Made by a program: the position numbers and the translations under genes. From NCBI GenBank assembly GCA_001465935.1, contig LNKV01000037.1, forward strand, positions 186,001 to 250,000: a stretch of 64,000 nt of DNA, in the 5' to 3' direction. This document shows positions 47,340 through 58,619 of this stretch, in pieces. How positions within the stretch are numbered: the stretch's first letter is position 1; each line of letters opens with the position of its first letter. The notes beneath the pieces were generated by a model. That model searched no databases, had not been told where the DNA came from, and was given only the letters and a program-made list of their open reading frames with translations. This stretch comes from Clarireedia homoeocarpa. Taxonomy: Eukaryota > Ascomycota > Leotiomycetes > Helotiales > Rutstroemiaceae.

Positions 47340-49409
47340 ATGCCTTCTTACAGGCATCAAGAATCGCCCAGATCTAGCGATACTCTTGACGATGTCGAGA
47401 TGCAAGAAAGAGAAGACAACTATAAGGACGGAGACAGACTTCTTGCAGACGAGAAAGCCGAACCGTCGGATGAAATTGAATACAAGGAAGAATGGCACCT
47501 TCGGACAGGCTGGGTTGTGCTTTTCTCCATCTCGACGATGGTGTTGGTGTTCCTTGGAATGGTTGCTTTCGCGAAGACGTTTATCGCCAAGAACAACATT
47601 ATCGATTACTTCGAGGTCACACCAGACGATTTTCGCAGACCCGCAAGCGCGTACATCTTAGATCCCGAATGGGATTTCGATGCCACCCCGAGGGTAAGAA
47701 GATACCATTGGACGATTACAGACATCGTGGCAAACCCTGATGGTGTCTACCGGCCGATGATAACTATCAATGGCCAATTCCCTGGGCCAATGATTGAGTG
47801 CAACGAAGGAGATACGATAGTCATCGAGATCGATAATCGAGGGATTAATTCAACATCATTACACTTTCATGGCATTTTTCAAAATGGAACAAATTGGATG
47901 GATGGCACTACTGGAATAACACAATGCCCAATCGCACCGGGACGCACATTTCGTTATGAATTCACGGTTAATGGTCAATCCGGTACTTATTATTACCACG
48001 GACATCAGGCAGTTCAAATTGCAGATGGCCTCTATGGGCCGCTTGTTATCCATTCAAAGAAAGAAAAATTGATGCAGAAGATACAATATGATACGGACAG
48101 GGTTGTCATGTTACAGGATTATTACCATGAACTCAGTAGCGGACTCTTGATAGAAGCCCTTGAGCCTGGGAGCGAATCCTCGCCAATCCCGGACGGAGCT
48201 TTGATCAATGGACTCAACACTCGGGATTGTTCACTTCTGCCACACCGAAGTTGTGACAATGCTACTGCTACCCTACCTTCGTTTGAGTTGACTGCCAATG
48301 CACACCATCGGTTGAGATTTGTGAATGTCGGAGCATTTGCATGGTTCCAAGTCAGTATGGATGAGCATGAATTCGCCATCACTGAAGTCGATGGCACTGA
48401 CATCATGCCGTCCTACGAGAACAGAATGATGATTAGCCCAGCTCAACGGTATAGTATGATCCTAAACACAAATCATGCTTCTTTGGGATCGTTCTGGCTT
48501 CGTGCTAGGATGGTAACTCATTGCTGGAAAACTCCAGAGCTACCTGCGAATGGAGCTGCGGAAGTAAGAGCAATCGTACGGTATGTGTCTGAGGCCGGTG
48601 CGCAAGCGATATCAGTGGCAGAACCTACTTCAAAAAACTGGGATCAAAGCATTGAGCTTCACTGCAAAGACATGAACACGACTCCTTATATACCTGCCGC
48701 ATTTGAGCCAGCACCAGCAGTTGCAGATCATAGTTATTTCTTGCGATCAAATCTCGAGATAGGGAACTGGCGCTTGGAACGAGGATTCTTCAACAAATCG
48801 ACTTTCCGCCCTGATTTACAGCATCCAACACTCCATCGCACGGTCAAAGGACTTTCGACCCAGAATGAATCATTTACGTCCATGAGTGGTGTTAATGGGG
48901 TGAATTCTATATCATATGACAAGAAGCACGACTTCTTGATCCAGCATTCTGGTATTCAGGTTGTCGATATTGTTATTCAAAACTTTGATGAAGGCAACCA
49001 TCCCATGCATCTTCATGGACACAAGGTCTGGGTTCTTGGACAAGGCCATGGTCCCTTTCCTGGGTATGAAGCACTTGGTTTACAAGCCGAAGGGCGTGGC
49101 ACTTTAGAAGGACATGAACATGCACTTGATAACCTTATTAGAAGGGATGTCGCGACTGTAGAGGGTTTTGGTTGGTTGGCACTAAGGTTTGTGGCCGATA
49201 ATCCAGGAGTCTGGGCTTTTCACTGTCACTTGATGTGGCATGGGGAGGCCGGTATGGTTATGCAGTTCTTGGATCGTGTCGATGAAGTTAAGAAATGGGG
49301 GAGCGTGCCAGAGAACCACAAGGAACTTTGTGAGGCTGACATTAGCGAGTTGGAGAAAGGAGCGGTACCAAAGGATGATATTTGGTTTGGATTTGGAGTG
49401 GGAGGTTGA
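47340..49409 (+). CDS. Multicopper oxidase with N-terminal membrane anchor
   Basis: Single exon, 689 aa. Multicopper oxidases oxidise phenols, ascorbate or Fe(II) with four copper ions and reduce O2 to water. All four copper-binding blocks are present: HFHG (175-178, LHFHGIFQNGTNWMDG), HGH (220-222 in GTYYYHGHQ, where most laccases have WYHSH), HPMHLHGH (554-561) and HCHLMWHGEAGM (628-639) with the T1 cysteine 629 and axial Met639. Instead of a signal peptide the first 56 residues are acidic and hydrophilic, followed by a hydrophobic helix (about 57-78, GWVVLFSISTMVLVFLGMVA), so a type II orientation with the oxidase outside is expected. Substrate is not decided by sequence; no Ftr1 iron permease gene is adjacent, which weakens a Fet3 role. 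No introns, unlike most neighbours. Confidence 0.93.
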   Translation: MPSYRHQESPRSSDTLDDVEMQEREDNYKDGDRLLADEKAEPSDEIEYKEEWHLRTGWVVLFSISTMVLVFLGMVAFAKTFIAKNNIIDYFEVTPDDFRRPASAYILDPEWDFDATPRVRRYHWTITDIVANPDGVYRPMITINGQFPGPMIECNEGDTIVIEIDNRGINSTSLHFHGIFQNGTNWMDGTTGITQCPIAPGRTFRYEFTVNGQSGTYYYHGHQAVQIADGLYGPLVIHSKKEKLMQKIQYDTDRVVMLQDYYHELSSGLLIEALEPGSESSPIPDGALINGLNTRDCSLLPHRSCDNATATLPSFELTANAHHRLRFVNVGAFAWFQVSMDEHEFAITEVDGTDIMPSYENRMMISPAQRYSMILNTNHASLGSFWLRARMVTHCWKTPELPANGAAEVRAIVRYVSEAGAQAISVAEPTSKNWDQSIELHCKDMNTTPYIPAAFEPAPAVADHSYFLRSNLEIGNWRLERGFFNKSTFRPDLQHPTLHRTVKGLSTQNESFTSMSGVNGVNSISYDKKHDFLIQHSGIQVVDIVIQNFDEGNHPMHLHGHKVWVLGQGHGPFPGYEALGLQAEGRGTLEGHEHALDNLIRRDVATVEGFGWLALRFVADNPGVWAFHCHLMWHGEAGMVMQFLDRVDEVKKWGSVPENHKELCEADISELEKGAVPKDDIWFGFGVGG

Positions 49410-51146
49410 AAGATTCGTTTGACTGATATACGCAAGACAATCAACCTGGAAGACTGAGCCAATTGAGTCCATCTAAGAGACGGAAATACAGCCGACTGAA
49501 GAGCGTAAAATGATAGAGCTTCGTATTACCCGAGCGCCATATGGCCTGCTTCTCACCTCAACTTCATATCTTCCTTACTCGGACCATGAAGAGCTTGACT
49601 ACACGGACGAGACGGAAGAGAAATTGATTGGGAGATTGGGTTCAAGCACACATCGCTGATTCTCACCCAAAACAGAAGAGGTACCAGTCTGCCTCGCAGG
49701 AGAAGGCAACTTTGCATGCAGTCGCATGGAACTGCGATCACAAGTCGATGCCTTTTGGTGCGTTTACTTGCTGGACGGAGGCGGAGTTCACGTGCAGACG
49801 CTGTGTATATACAATTTGTGCATGAGGGAAGACCGGAGAATGTATAGACAAATTAGAAAGATATCTAGTCTGCATAGTCCCGAATTAAATCAACTTCAAC
49901 CCTACTTCTGAACCCAATTTTCATGAGCATATTGGCATACAGCTAGTTGCGAAATGTGACAATACGTTTGTTCAAATGGAGTACCGGAGTATTGCTATTC
50001 GATTTCCACGTATGTCTAGGTCGGAGTATATATACTGAAAACTTGAGGTACTCGGATGACTAGTTCGCATCCATGCCAGCGTAACACATAAGCAGCCCTA
50101 TAAGTATCTCACATGTAACTTAGACACAACATACCACAACAACAATACCACTTTTGCCACCCACAGACTTTCGATGAAAACTGTTCTCCTTCAGTCGAAG
50201 ATGGCCAACAATTTCCTTTCTTGATCAACGGCGAGTACTCATCAAGCCAAGCTACCGGACAGTCCGGCGTTCCGATGACTTCGATAGATCATCTTATGGA
50301 CTCCGTGTCTCGACCTCTGTCATGTTGCATCAGCGGAGTACTCTGATGCCGACTGGCGTAAACGATTAACAGTTGCGAAGGCAGCCATGCTGTTGATCGA
50401 GTACCTCCAAGCGCCTTCGGACTCATGGGGTAGTATCGAAGCTCACTGGTCTATTTGCGAGACTCGGGTAGTCGGTACCACAATCTGCAGCCACCAGCGC
50501 CATTCATCCACTATTCAACAAGTATAAGGCTGGATCGAGGTCTCCGGACATCACTAGATGTCCAATGAACGCGCCAGATCATGCAGTGTATTGCTCAATC
50601 CGAACCTGGTCAGCCTATAGCGGGAGCTACTCACTTGCTCTCTCGCAAGGCTTTGTGTGTCTCCACCGACAGCGATATACAAGGCTCTGAAACAGATGTC
50701 CATACTTGTCCTTCAGATTCAACTGCCACGGCAAACGGCAGAGTAGTACTGGCCTTGGCAAAATATGATGCAGCACCGATGCTCCACATGCTACCACAAG
50801 CAGAATCATCAGTAACCACATTCATTTCAACAATTTTGCTTTTGTTTATTTCTTGAACTTGCCAAGACCAACTACCGATATCAATTTAACCTTACTGATA
50901 GATTTTGCTCTAGCTTCGAAATGAGCTTCATGTTGCACTTACAAGTCGCACCTTTCCAATAGTTGCCCGTCTTGGCCTTGGCGCGCAATAATTTCGAGAG
51001 ATGCCAAGACTGCCCGGGCTTCACACGCATTTATTTTTCCAAGGAGGACGACAGAAACTTCTCTTGGTGAACTTCGCGCAGACACCCAACAGACATACCA
51101 AGGCGCGCGTCATCATAATGTCTTGCTCTAGGCGTTGCAAGTCCAC

Positions 51147-51182
51147 GAGTCTGCGGGTCTGCGAGTCTGCGAGTCTGCGATC
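51147..51182. repeat. GAGTCTGC-type tandem repeat
   Basis: About four copies of an 8-bp unit (GAGTCTGC with GGGTCTGC variant). Confidence 0.85.
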
Positions 51183-51540
51183 TAGCGACCTGGCGACCCA
51201 AATATCTTGATACAATATCACAAACAAACGGACAAAGGCTCTCGAATGCCGAGAAGATAATCATTATTTATAGCAGGGTTCCAAACGATGTCGATCGCTG
51301 GCCAATATTGGAACGTTTCCTTTGAGGCTCAGTCTGCTTCATACAGCAGAGTCTCAAAAGGAGATGTTCTGAGACCTCAAGAATCACCCAAGACTTCTGG
51401 GCAATCTCACATTTCCCATACTCGCAGGCATCTCTTATCTCTTGACAAATTAGTCGCATTGAAACCCACATAACCTTGGAACCTTTCCGGTACTTCCAGG
51501 AGCCTGTCGAAACATGCGAGCTTTGCTTATCTCAACGATG

Positions 51541-51594
51541 AATGACTTGTGGGAATGAATGACTTGTGGGAATGAATGACTTGTGGAATGAATG
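51541..51594. repeat. 17-bp tandem repeat
   Basis: Unit AATGACTTGTGGGAATG, two full copies and a third shortened one. Confidence 0.9.
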
Positions 51595-52599
51595 TATTTT
51601 GTTTGTCTCTTGGCTGTCTGACTCTTGGCGGTCCTTGCGGGACGTATGGACAGATTTGGACCTATGGGAAGGGACTTGTTGCGCACGCCTTGTGTCAAGG
51701 GACTACAAGCGAGCCAATACAAAGCAAAGAGATGTATATAAGCTGCAGATCAATGCGCTGTGAGTTCCCCGGAGAATCGATCTCCAGACAAGGGAGTGTG
51801 TAGCGTGTACTTCGTGCTCGAGTAAATGAAATCTCACAGGACAGGGGGGCCGTGGGGGTTGCTATCTACCACTTGTATCCTGCCAATTCTTGGTAGATTG
51901 CATATGGAGTTGTAGTGGCAGGAGGGGATGACAACGGTACCTTACTCTGCAGATAGGTACTACTGTAAGATACTACGTACGAAGTATGTAAGATACAACG
52001 TACGAAGTATGTAATGTTGACTAAGTCCGAAGAAGCTCAATGAATGGAGACATCGATATGAATGTTTGATTGTTCCCCTCTTCCAAGCTTCACACAAGAT
52101 ACAGCTGGTTATTGGTGTTCAGCTCAGCCCCCCATCATTTGCTCTGAGTCGGATCTCGATTTCTTCGGAGTTGCCTTGGCGTGCCGTCTCCATTTTACCT
52201 ACCGTGCAAGTGCTCACGAAGCACGAGTTGATATCAGTATCAGTATCAGCTGCTCAGCCTCATCACAGCTCCATCACGGCTCCGTCACGGCTCCGTCACA
52301 GCTCCATCTTACTTACAGCGACGTATCTTTGTGGGGTAGCCGGACCTTTCATCCAGAAGCACCCCCGTCTTCCAATTATCGATACCGGCCTTCGCACGGG
52401 ATCCAGTCACCCAATCACTCTACCGTACGAAGGATTGCTAGTCAGTCACCACCTAGACAGCACAGAGACACACGAAACCTTGGAACACGTCGAGCGTCGA
52501 ACGGGGAGGGGAGGGCAAAGCAAACGCTCTGGTGCTTACGCGGGACAAGAGATATCTTGGCCGGCTGCCACATTCTCCATCGCATGCTCAGTTCTTTAA

Positions 52600-52680
52600 T
52601 CGCAATCGCAATCCCAATCTCAATCTTATCCCCAATCTCAATCTTATCCCCAACCTCAACCTCAACATCCCCCTCAACCC
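52600..52680. repeat. CAATC-rich degenerate tandem repeat
   Basis: CCAATCTCAATCTTATCC occurs twice in tandem, flanked by CAATCGCAATCC and CAACCTCAACCTCAAC variants. Confidence 0.8.
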
Positions 52681-53463
52681 CGAATCCTTCTCATCTCATC
52701 TTACCTCATCCATCTTGTATCCTCTCGGCCCGCCGCATTGCATAAAACGTGTTTCCCCGACGCCAAGCTCAACCGTATCACCACCCGTATCATCCCAGTA
52801 TCATTAGCATCACCAGCACCAGCACCAGCACCAGCACCATCGACAGCATCATCAACGACATCGACCCGCACCGCATCCCCGCCCAAGCTTAACGGCGATA
52901 TATATTACCAGGTGCAGGCACCGGGCCCTTTTGCGGCTCCACGAGAAGTACTTCCGGTACTCTTTAGGCACATGGGGTACTAGGGACATCAAACCAAGGA
53001 CTTGAGACGACTTCCAAGCTTCGGTATGTTGCACCTATTTTTACATTCCTGCTTCGGGTCTTGGCTCTTCCCTTCTCTGCTCCGTACTGGAGATGGAGGT
53101 CTCAACCCCGGTCACCCTGTCACCCCGACACCCCTTTGCCGTACCGCGCTATACCGCGTTAGGCCTGACCCCTCCTGATAGGCTTCCAGAAAGTCTTATC
53201 GAAGGAAATTGTTTGCTCTTTCCCCCATTCGCTTTTGCCCTTTGGCCCTTTGGCCCTTTTCCCTTGGCTGGAGCTCCAAGTAGCCGGCGCCCGCGCCGCA
53301 CGCTTCTCACGATGCTCAGTCCATGATATAAGTTACTTGGTGCCTCGTCCCAAATCCCTTCTTTTTTGTTCCAATCCCAATCCGAACTTTTCTTCTCTAC
53401 GAAGTCTCTCTTTCCTTCTTTCTCTCCCCACACCACCACCGTATATTCATCCCTTCACTCAAC

Positions 53464-53520
53464 ACCCAAGTCACCCAAGTCACCCAGTCACTCAGTCACT
53501 CAGTCACTCAGTCACTCAGT
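53464..53520. repeat. CAAGTCAC / CAGTCACT tandem repeats
   Basis: Two adjoining 8-bp repeats, ACCCAAGTC then CAGTCACT, with about seven units in total. Confidence 0.9.
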
Positions 53521-53924
53521 CCATCATATCATCATATCATCACAAGCTACAAAGGACCCGAGTCCTATTCATCCTCCTGCTTCCTCGTGCTTACTTTCCA
53601 CGTCCTACTTCTAGCCGGATCCTTCGCCTTTGCCCACTTCCAAGCCGATCACATCCAAGCATCTCATCTCATCTAGGTCCACAGCGACAGCAAGCATCCT
53701 GCGAAAAAACAGGGATTCCATCACACGCATCGCCAAGCATAAAACTCAACAAAGCGTTAGTACTGCATCTGCACAATCCTTTCCTGCTCCAAGAAAATTT
53801 CCTATCGTGCCGATGTATTCCCCTGGAACCTTCCAGCTAATCGGCTTTGATTGGTTAGTAGCACGTTTTTGTCCGTCGCAAAAATTGGAGCCGGAGCTTT
53901 TTTTCTCTTGAGCTTCCGCCTCCA

Positions 53925-56345
53925 ATGCCTTCAGCCATTCATGCTGAGAGTTACGAGACACCGCTCTGTAAGATACCCACTATTCCACCCAAAAACTAAT
54001 GGGGTCAATTCCGCTAACGCCAGTTAGCAGCGGGACCTCGACGTCAGTCGCAGCATTCTTTGATAGCGAAAGCCGTTCTAAACAACCGGGCCGCTATGAG
54101 TCCACACTCTATGCCCACTTGCTCCTACGCTTCTACCTCGACACCCCTCCTCAATATTCCAAACCACTTCGCACTGGAACGCGACTTTGCTGTCAAGAGA
54201 CCACAAACAGAGCAATACCTTCAACCACCACCTTCCATCCTATCTGTTGCTATAGGTCGCACCCTGCACAATTACGGCATGCCCACCAGCGATGCAGTCA
54301 CAGATGGAATGGACGCAGGAGTTGGCCATCCGCCGTCTGATACTCCTCTAACCAGCGGTCCCTCTACTGCTCCAAGCAGTCCAAGAATGTAAGCCCACTT
54401 TCCAATTTCCCATGTTGGTTGAAAGGCTCGCGGTTGCAATTTGCGATTCCAAATTCTCGAGATGTCTTGGTGGGACGCAAAGACCTTCAACAAATTCCTC
54501 ACTTGAGACATCAACGCTGACAATGGTGAAGCCTCCCGGTACGACAGAATTCCGGAACTACCACCCCTCGAGTTCGACCTCCCGCAACGACCCTCAACAT
54601 CCCTGGCATGACCAGATCCCGAGTGTCTCCAGATGGCAAAATCGCACAACGAGATGTGGCATCGAAGTTGGTGGTGGTTATGGTGGGGTTACCTGCTCGT
54701 GGAAAATCTTACATCACAAAGAAGATTCAGAGATACTTGTCGTGGCAACAGCATGAGACAAGAATCTTCAATGTCGGCACCAGGCGGCGTGTGGCAGTTT
54801 GCCAGCAATCGAATGGCACACCTCAAAGTGCCATGCCATCAGCTAGTTCTCCAACTCCAGTCCAGCCAAATCGCTCGGGCTCAACATCTGGTGCTATAGA
54901 TGCGCCTACTCAGGCAGCGCACATTCTCCTCAATGGCGTTGCTCCTACGCAGCAACAACAGGAGGAAACGAAGGGGCTTGATTTGAAGAAAGTTTCCTCT
55001 CCCGGAGAACTACCAAACCAACAAACCATGGATCAATCTGCCAATTTCTTTGACCCTCAAAATGCCAAGGCAGCAATGATCAGAGACCAAGTGGCAATGG
55101 CTACTTTGGATGAACTTCTCGACTTCCTCTTGCTGGGGAATGGCGCGGTAGGAATTCTGGACGCCACAAATAGCACTATCGAGCGCCGAAGCCTCCTATT
55201 CAAGCACATCAAGGAGAGAGAACCGAAGCTCGGTATCCTCTTCATTGAGAGTGTTTGTGAGGATGAAGCTGTATGTTTTCTCAAATCTCCACTATAGTTG
55301 ATATGCTAATAATTATTAGTTGCTCGAGGCAAATATGCGTTTGAAGCTCCGCGGTCCCGACTACAAAGATAAAGATCCCGAAGCCTCTCTGAAGGACTTC
55401 AAGAAGCGTGTTGCTGCCTACGCAAGTGCCTATGTTCCTCTCGGAAAGTATGAGGAAGATAATCATATGCAATACATCAAGATGATAGATGTGGGACGGA
55501 AGGTCATCCATTACCAGCTGAAGGGTTTCTTGACTGGTGGGATTGCATCATATTTGTCAACTTTTAACCTTGCACCCAGGCAAATCTGGATTACACGACA
55601 CGGAAAGTCTGAGGACAATGCCTTGGGTAAGCTCGGTGGTGATTCTGACCTCACCGAGGAGGGTCTGCAGTATGCCCATGTGCTTCATAATTTTATCACC
55701 AGGAAAAGAAAGGAATGGCTCAATGAGCAACAGCAGTCAGCCATTGAGAGCGCAAAATACCCTCCTGGCGGCGAAGCCAGCAGAACACCACCGTACCCGG
55801 ATATCATGGGAGAGCTTGAAGACAAGAATTTCTGTGTCTGGACATCCATGCTCAAGCGAAGCATTCAAACAGCAGATCATTTCGAGCATGATGATGACTA
55901 CGATGTGAAGAACTGGGAAATGCTGAATGAGTTAAATGCTGGTGCATTCGAGGGGTTGACATATAAGGAAATCGAACAACGATATCCAGAAGAGTACGAG
56001 AAGCGAGCTAGAGACAAGCTGCACTACATATACCCTGGAGTTGGAGGTGAAGGATATCTACAAGTCATTAGTCGGTTACGAGACATGGTACGAGAGCTAG
56101 AGCGTATCACGGATCATGTCCTTATCATTGGACATAGATCGATTGCGCGAGTACTGATGGCATACTTCATGGACCTCACCAGGGACGATATTGCAGATCT
56201 GGATGTGCCTCTAGGAATGCTTTATGCGATTGAACCAAAGCCATACGGTATCGAGTTTCACGCTTACAAGTACAATGAACGTCAAGGATGGTTCGACGAA
56301 CTACCAGGCTACAAGCCCAGAAAGGAGACGGAGAAGGGCAACTGA
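53925..56345 (+). CDS. 6-phosphofructo-2-kinase / fructose-2,6-bisphosphatase
   Basis: Four exons (53925-53967, 54028-54388, 54532-55270, 55320-56345) encode 722 aa. The enzyme makes and may hydrolyse fructose-2,6-bisphosphate, the activator of phosphofructokinase-1 and inhibitor of fructose-1,6-bisphosphatase. A regulatory N-terminal tail of about 150 Ser/Pro-rich residues precedes the kinase domain with Walker A GLPARGKS (about 187-194) and the NVGTRRR region. A low-complexity insert (SASSPTPVQPNRSG...TQQQQEETK) follows. The kinase half ends at KMIDVGRKVIHYQLKGFLTG. The phosphatase half has RHG (474-476, TRHGKSEDN), NAGAFEGLTYKEIE and GHRS (His653), so both phosphatase histidines are retained. 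The start at 53925 (MPSAIHAESYETPL) joins in frame across a canonical 60-bp intron. Exon 3 acceptor gaag at 54528-54531 is phase-consistent, with branch GCTGAC. Confidence 0.95.
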
Positions 56346-57454
56346 AATCATTGCAACGAGAAACAGAGAAGGGGAATTTGCTTTACTGTATAACAACAAA
56401 GAATTCGGCGTTTGAGGACTGGGACCGGGGGCATTGCATAGCGGGGAACCGTTGTATTTCTGGCGTTTGGGAAGGGTTGTAACATCAAGGGGTTTTCTTC
56501 ACACCTCTGGATTCGAGGGAGATGGGATAGGGCTGTACTTGAGCATGCTTAGCATATTGCTTCTTACGAGACCAGGTACCTTTTTTTTGACACGACAAGA
56601 GGAATAGCTTATCTGCGTTTGCTCGCACAGAATATCTATAGAGAGAAGAGCGGCGGCGTTTAGAGCTAGATTTGTAGAAAGACGTCGTCGCATGTTGCAA
56701 GAAAGACATAGATCGAATCTAGATGATTAAAAAAATTTCTCGTTTTCATAACCAATTGTGATCTTGCCTCTGAAATTCGAAGATCTAGAATATGCCAGAT
56801 TTGTCCTTTCATTTATGACATATACTGAACAGTAAAACATCTAAGGTACTGAATATGGAATACCGGAGTTACGATGCGGTTGATTCCTTTACTGTCGCTT
56901 TGCGACCCTTGGAGTTGGTTGGGCTTCCCCGCGTTGCATCGCAAGCAATTTACCACCTGCATCAAGACATCCATCCATTAAGAAAACCTAATTCTACCTA
57001 CTTATTCCCCATTTCAATGCCACCTATTTCTTACTTTAGCACCTGCAGACGCTGGATTTCAATCGAAAGAATCGGTTACTCTTCGTGACTACCAGTAAGT
57101 TAAGTTTTCCTTTAAAGATTTTCCGCAAAGCAGGATTGATTGTCTCGCCGGATACAGTAGAGATGATGCGCGAGTAACCCTCTCCCTCTTTGTACTGTAC
57201 AGTAACTACCTGCAGCTAGCCTAGCTAATCTCTTTCGCTTTGCCGCGCAGACAAAGGTTTCTTGCAGTTCTAACGCAATAGCAATTCCTCTACCTCGTTG
57301 CATTTCTTACTATTACTACTACTACTGCGTCTATCGCACCTACTCGCTCAACATCCCCGCTCTCCGCCACTCCCGCCGACAGCTCCGCTCGCTCTTCTTC
57401 GTAAGAGCGAAAGCGATAAAGGATTTATATAGCATCTGCGTTGGGATTGGGATC
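56346..57454. other. Intergenic, PFK-2 3' flank and RNase H1 promoter
   Basis: No gene supported. Small frames only; an ACTACTACTACT patch lies near 57312. Confidence 0.6.
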
Positions 57455-58619
57455 ATGCCGGCGATCACGAGGAAACGCAAGTACAGTGGCGACGAGGACG
57501 CGTCGCAGGCGACGAAGTATTATGCTGTGAGGAAGGGGTTTAGGACGGGTGTTTTTACGACGTGGAAGGATTGCCAGGATCAGACTACGGGGTTTAAAGG
57601 GGCGATGTGTAGGTGCTTTTTCTTTTCTTCTTTTTTGGTTTGGGCGTTTTGGGGTTTGAGATTTGGACTGCTTGGGGTGTGATGGGGCTGATTGGTGGTT
57701 GGTTGGGAGGTTGAAGATTGAGGCAGTGGGATGCTAATATGTGTTTGATTACTTGCAGATAAATCGTTCACAAGCAAAAAAGACGCCGAGGCTTTTGTCG
57801 CAGGAAAGAACCCGGCAAAGGCAAATGGAGAGGAGAAGTTCTATGCTGTAGCGGTGGGTAAGAAAACAGGTGTATATACGGAGTGGGCCGATGCACAAGA
57901 GCAGATTGACGGGGTGAAGGGACCGAAGTATAAGAAGTTTGCGACGAGAGAGGAGGCGCAAGCTTTTGTGGACAATGGGGGCCCGGCGGAGAAGGTGGTG
58001 AAGAAGCGGAAGGTTGAGAAGAAGGAGAAGGGGGAGAAAGTCGAGAAGGAGATCGAGCCGCCAGAGGAGATTAAGGCGGATACGGTGAGAGTTTGGACCG
58101 ATGGAAGTAGTAGGGGGAATGGCAGGCAGGGCGCGAAGGCTGGTGTGGGAGTTTGGTTCGGTGTTAATGATGAGAGGTTCGTCCTACCCATCTTCTCTGC
58201 CTTCTTAGTTTCATATCACAAAAGCTTCCACAACTAACCTCCCTCGTCCGCATAGGAACCTCTCCGAGCCCCTCTCCGGCCTCCCGCAAACCAACCAACG
58301 CGCCGAACTCACCGCGGCTCTGCGCGCACTCGAGATTGTGCCCCGCGACAAACACATCGAGATCATCACCGACAGCAGTTACACGATCAATTGCGCGACG
58401 GTCTGGTACAGGGGCTGGGTCAAAAACGGGTGGAAGACGTCGACCGGGAAGGATGTGGAGAATAGGGATTTGGTGGGGAAGATTAGGGATATTTTGGATC
58501 AGCGGGCGAAGAATGGGGTGAAGAGTAAGTTGACTTGGGTTAAGGGGCATGATGATGATCCGGGGAATGTGGCGGCGGATAGGTTGGCTGTTGCAGGGGC
58601 GTTGGCTGCGAGGGAGTGA
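57455..58619 (+). CDS. RNH1: Ribonuclease H1 with two hybrid-binding domains
   Basis: Three exons (57455-57608, 57759-58176, 58256-58619) encode 311 aa. RNase H1 cleaves the RNA of RNA:DNA hybrids and resolves R-loops. Two N-terminal hybrid-binding domains are seen, as in yeast Rnh1: KYYAVRKGFRTGVFTTWKDC (from about 21) and KFYAVAVGKKTGVYTEWADA (from about 77), each ending in a YKxF..EAFV element. A Lys/Glu-rich linker follows (KKRKVEKKEKGEKVEKEIE). The catalytic domain carries Asp166 (WTDGSSRGNG), Glu208 (NQRAELTAA), Asp230 (EIITDSSYT) and Asp290 (VKGHDDDPGN), the complete DEDD set. Intron 2 uses a GTTCGT donor. No mitochondrial presequence is obvious. Exon 3 runs from C-rich to G-rich. Confidence 0.97.

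Larger units (their letters stand above)
49410..53924. other. 4.5-kb gene-poor region upstream of PFK-2
   Basis: No gene supported. It contains tandem repeats at 51.15, 51.55, 52.6 and 53.47 kb, two exact TACTTCGTAC motifs (51977-52009) and a long pyrimidine-rich stretch (52.6-53.9 kb) that may be the PFK-2 leader. A possible gene remnant at 50.17-50.86 kb is discussed under findings. Confidence 0.5.

Noticed and set aside
52062..52745. 227-codon plus-strand frame before PFK-2
   Set aside because: Overlaps another long frame, includes degenerate repeats, and lacks domain or splice logic; probably leader or spacer.
53235..53840. 201-codon plus-strand frame just upstream of PFK-2
   Set aside because: It spans a tandem repeat and a pyrimidine-rich leader, and the PFK-2 start at 53925 is in another, well-supported frame.
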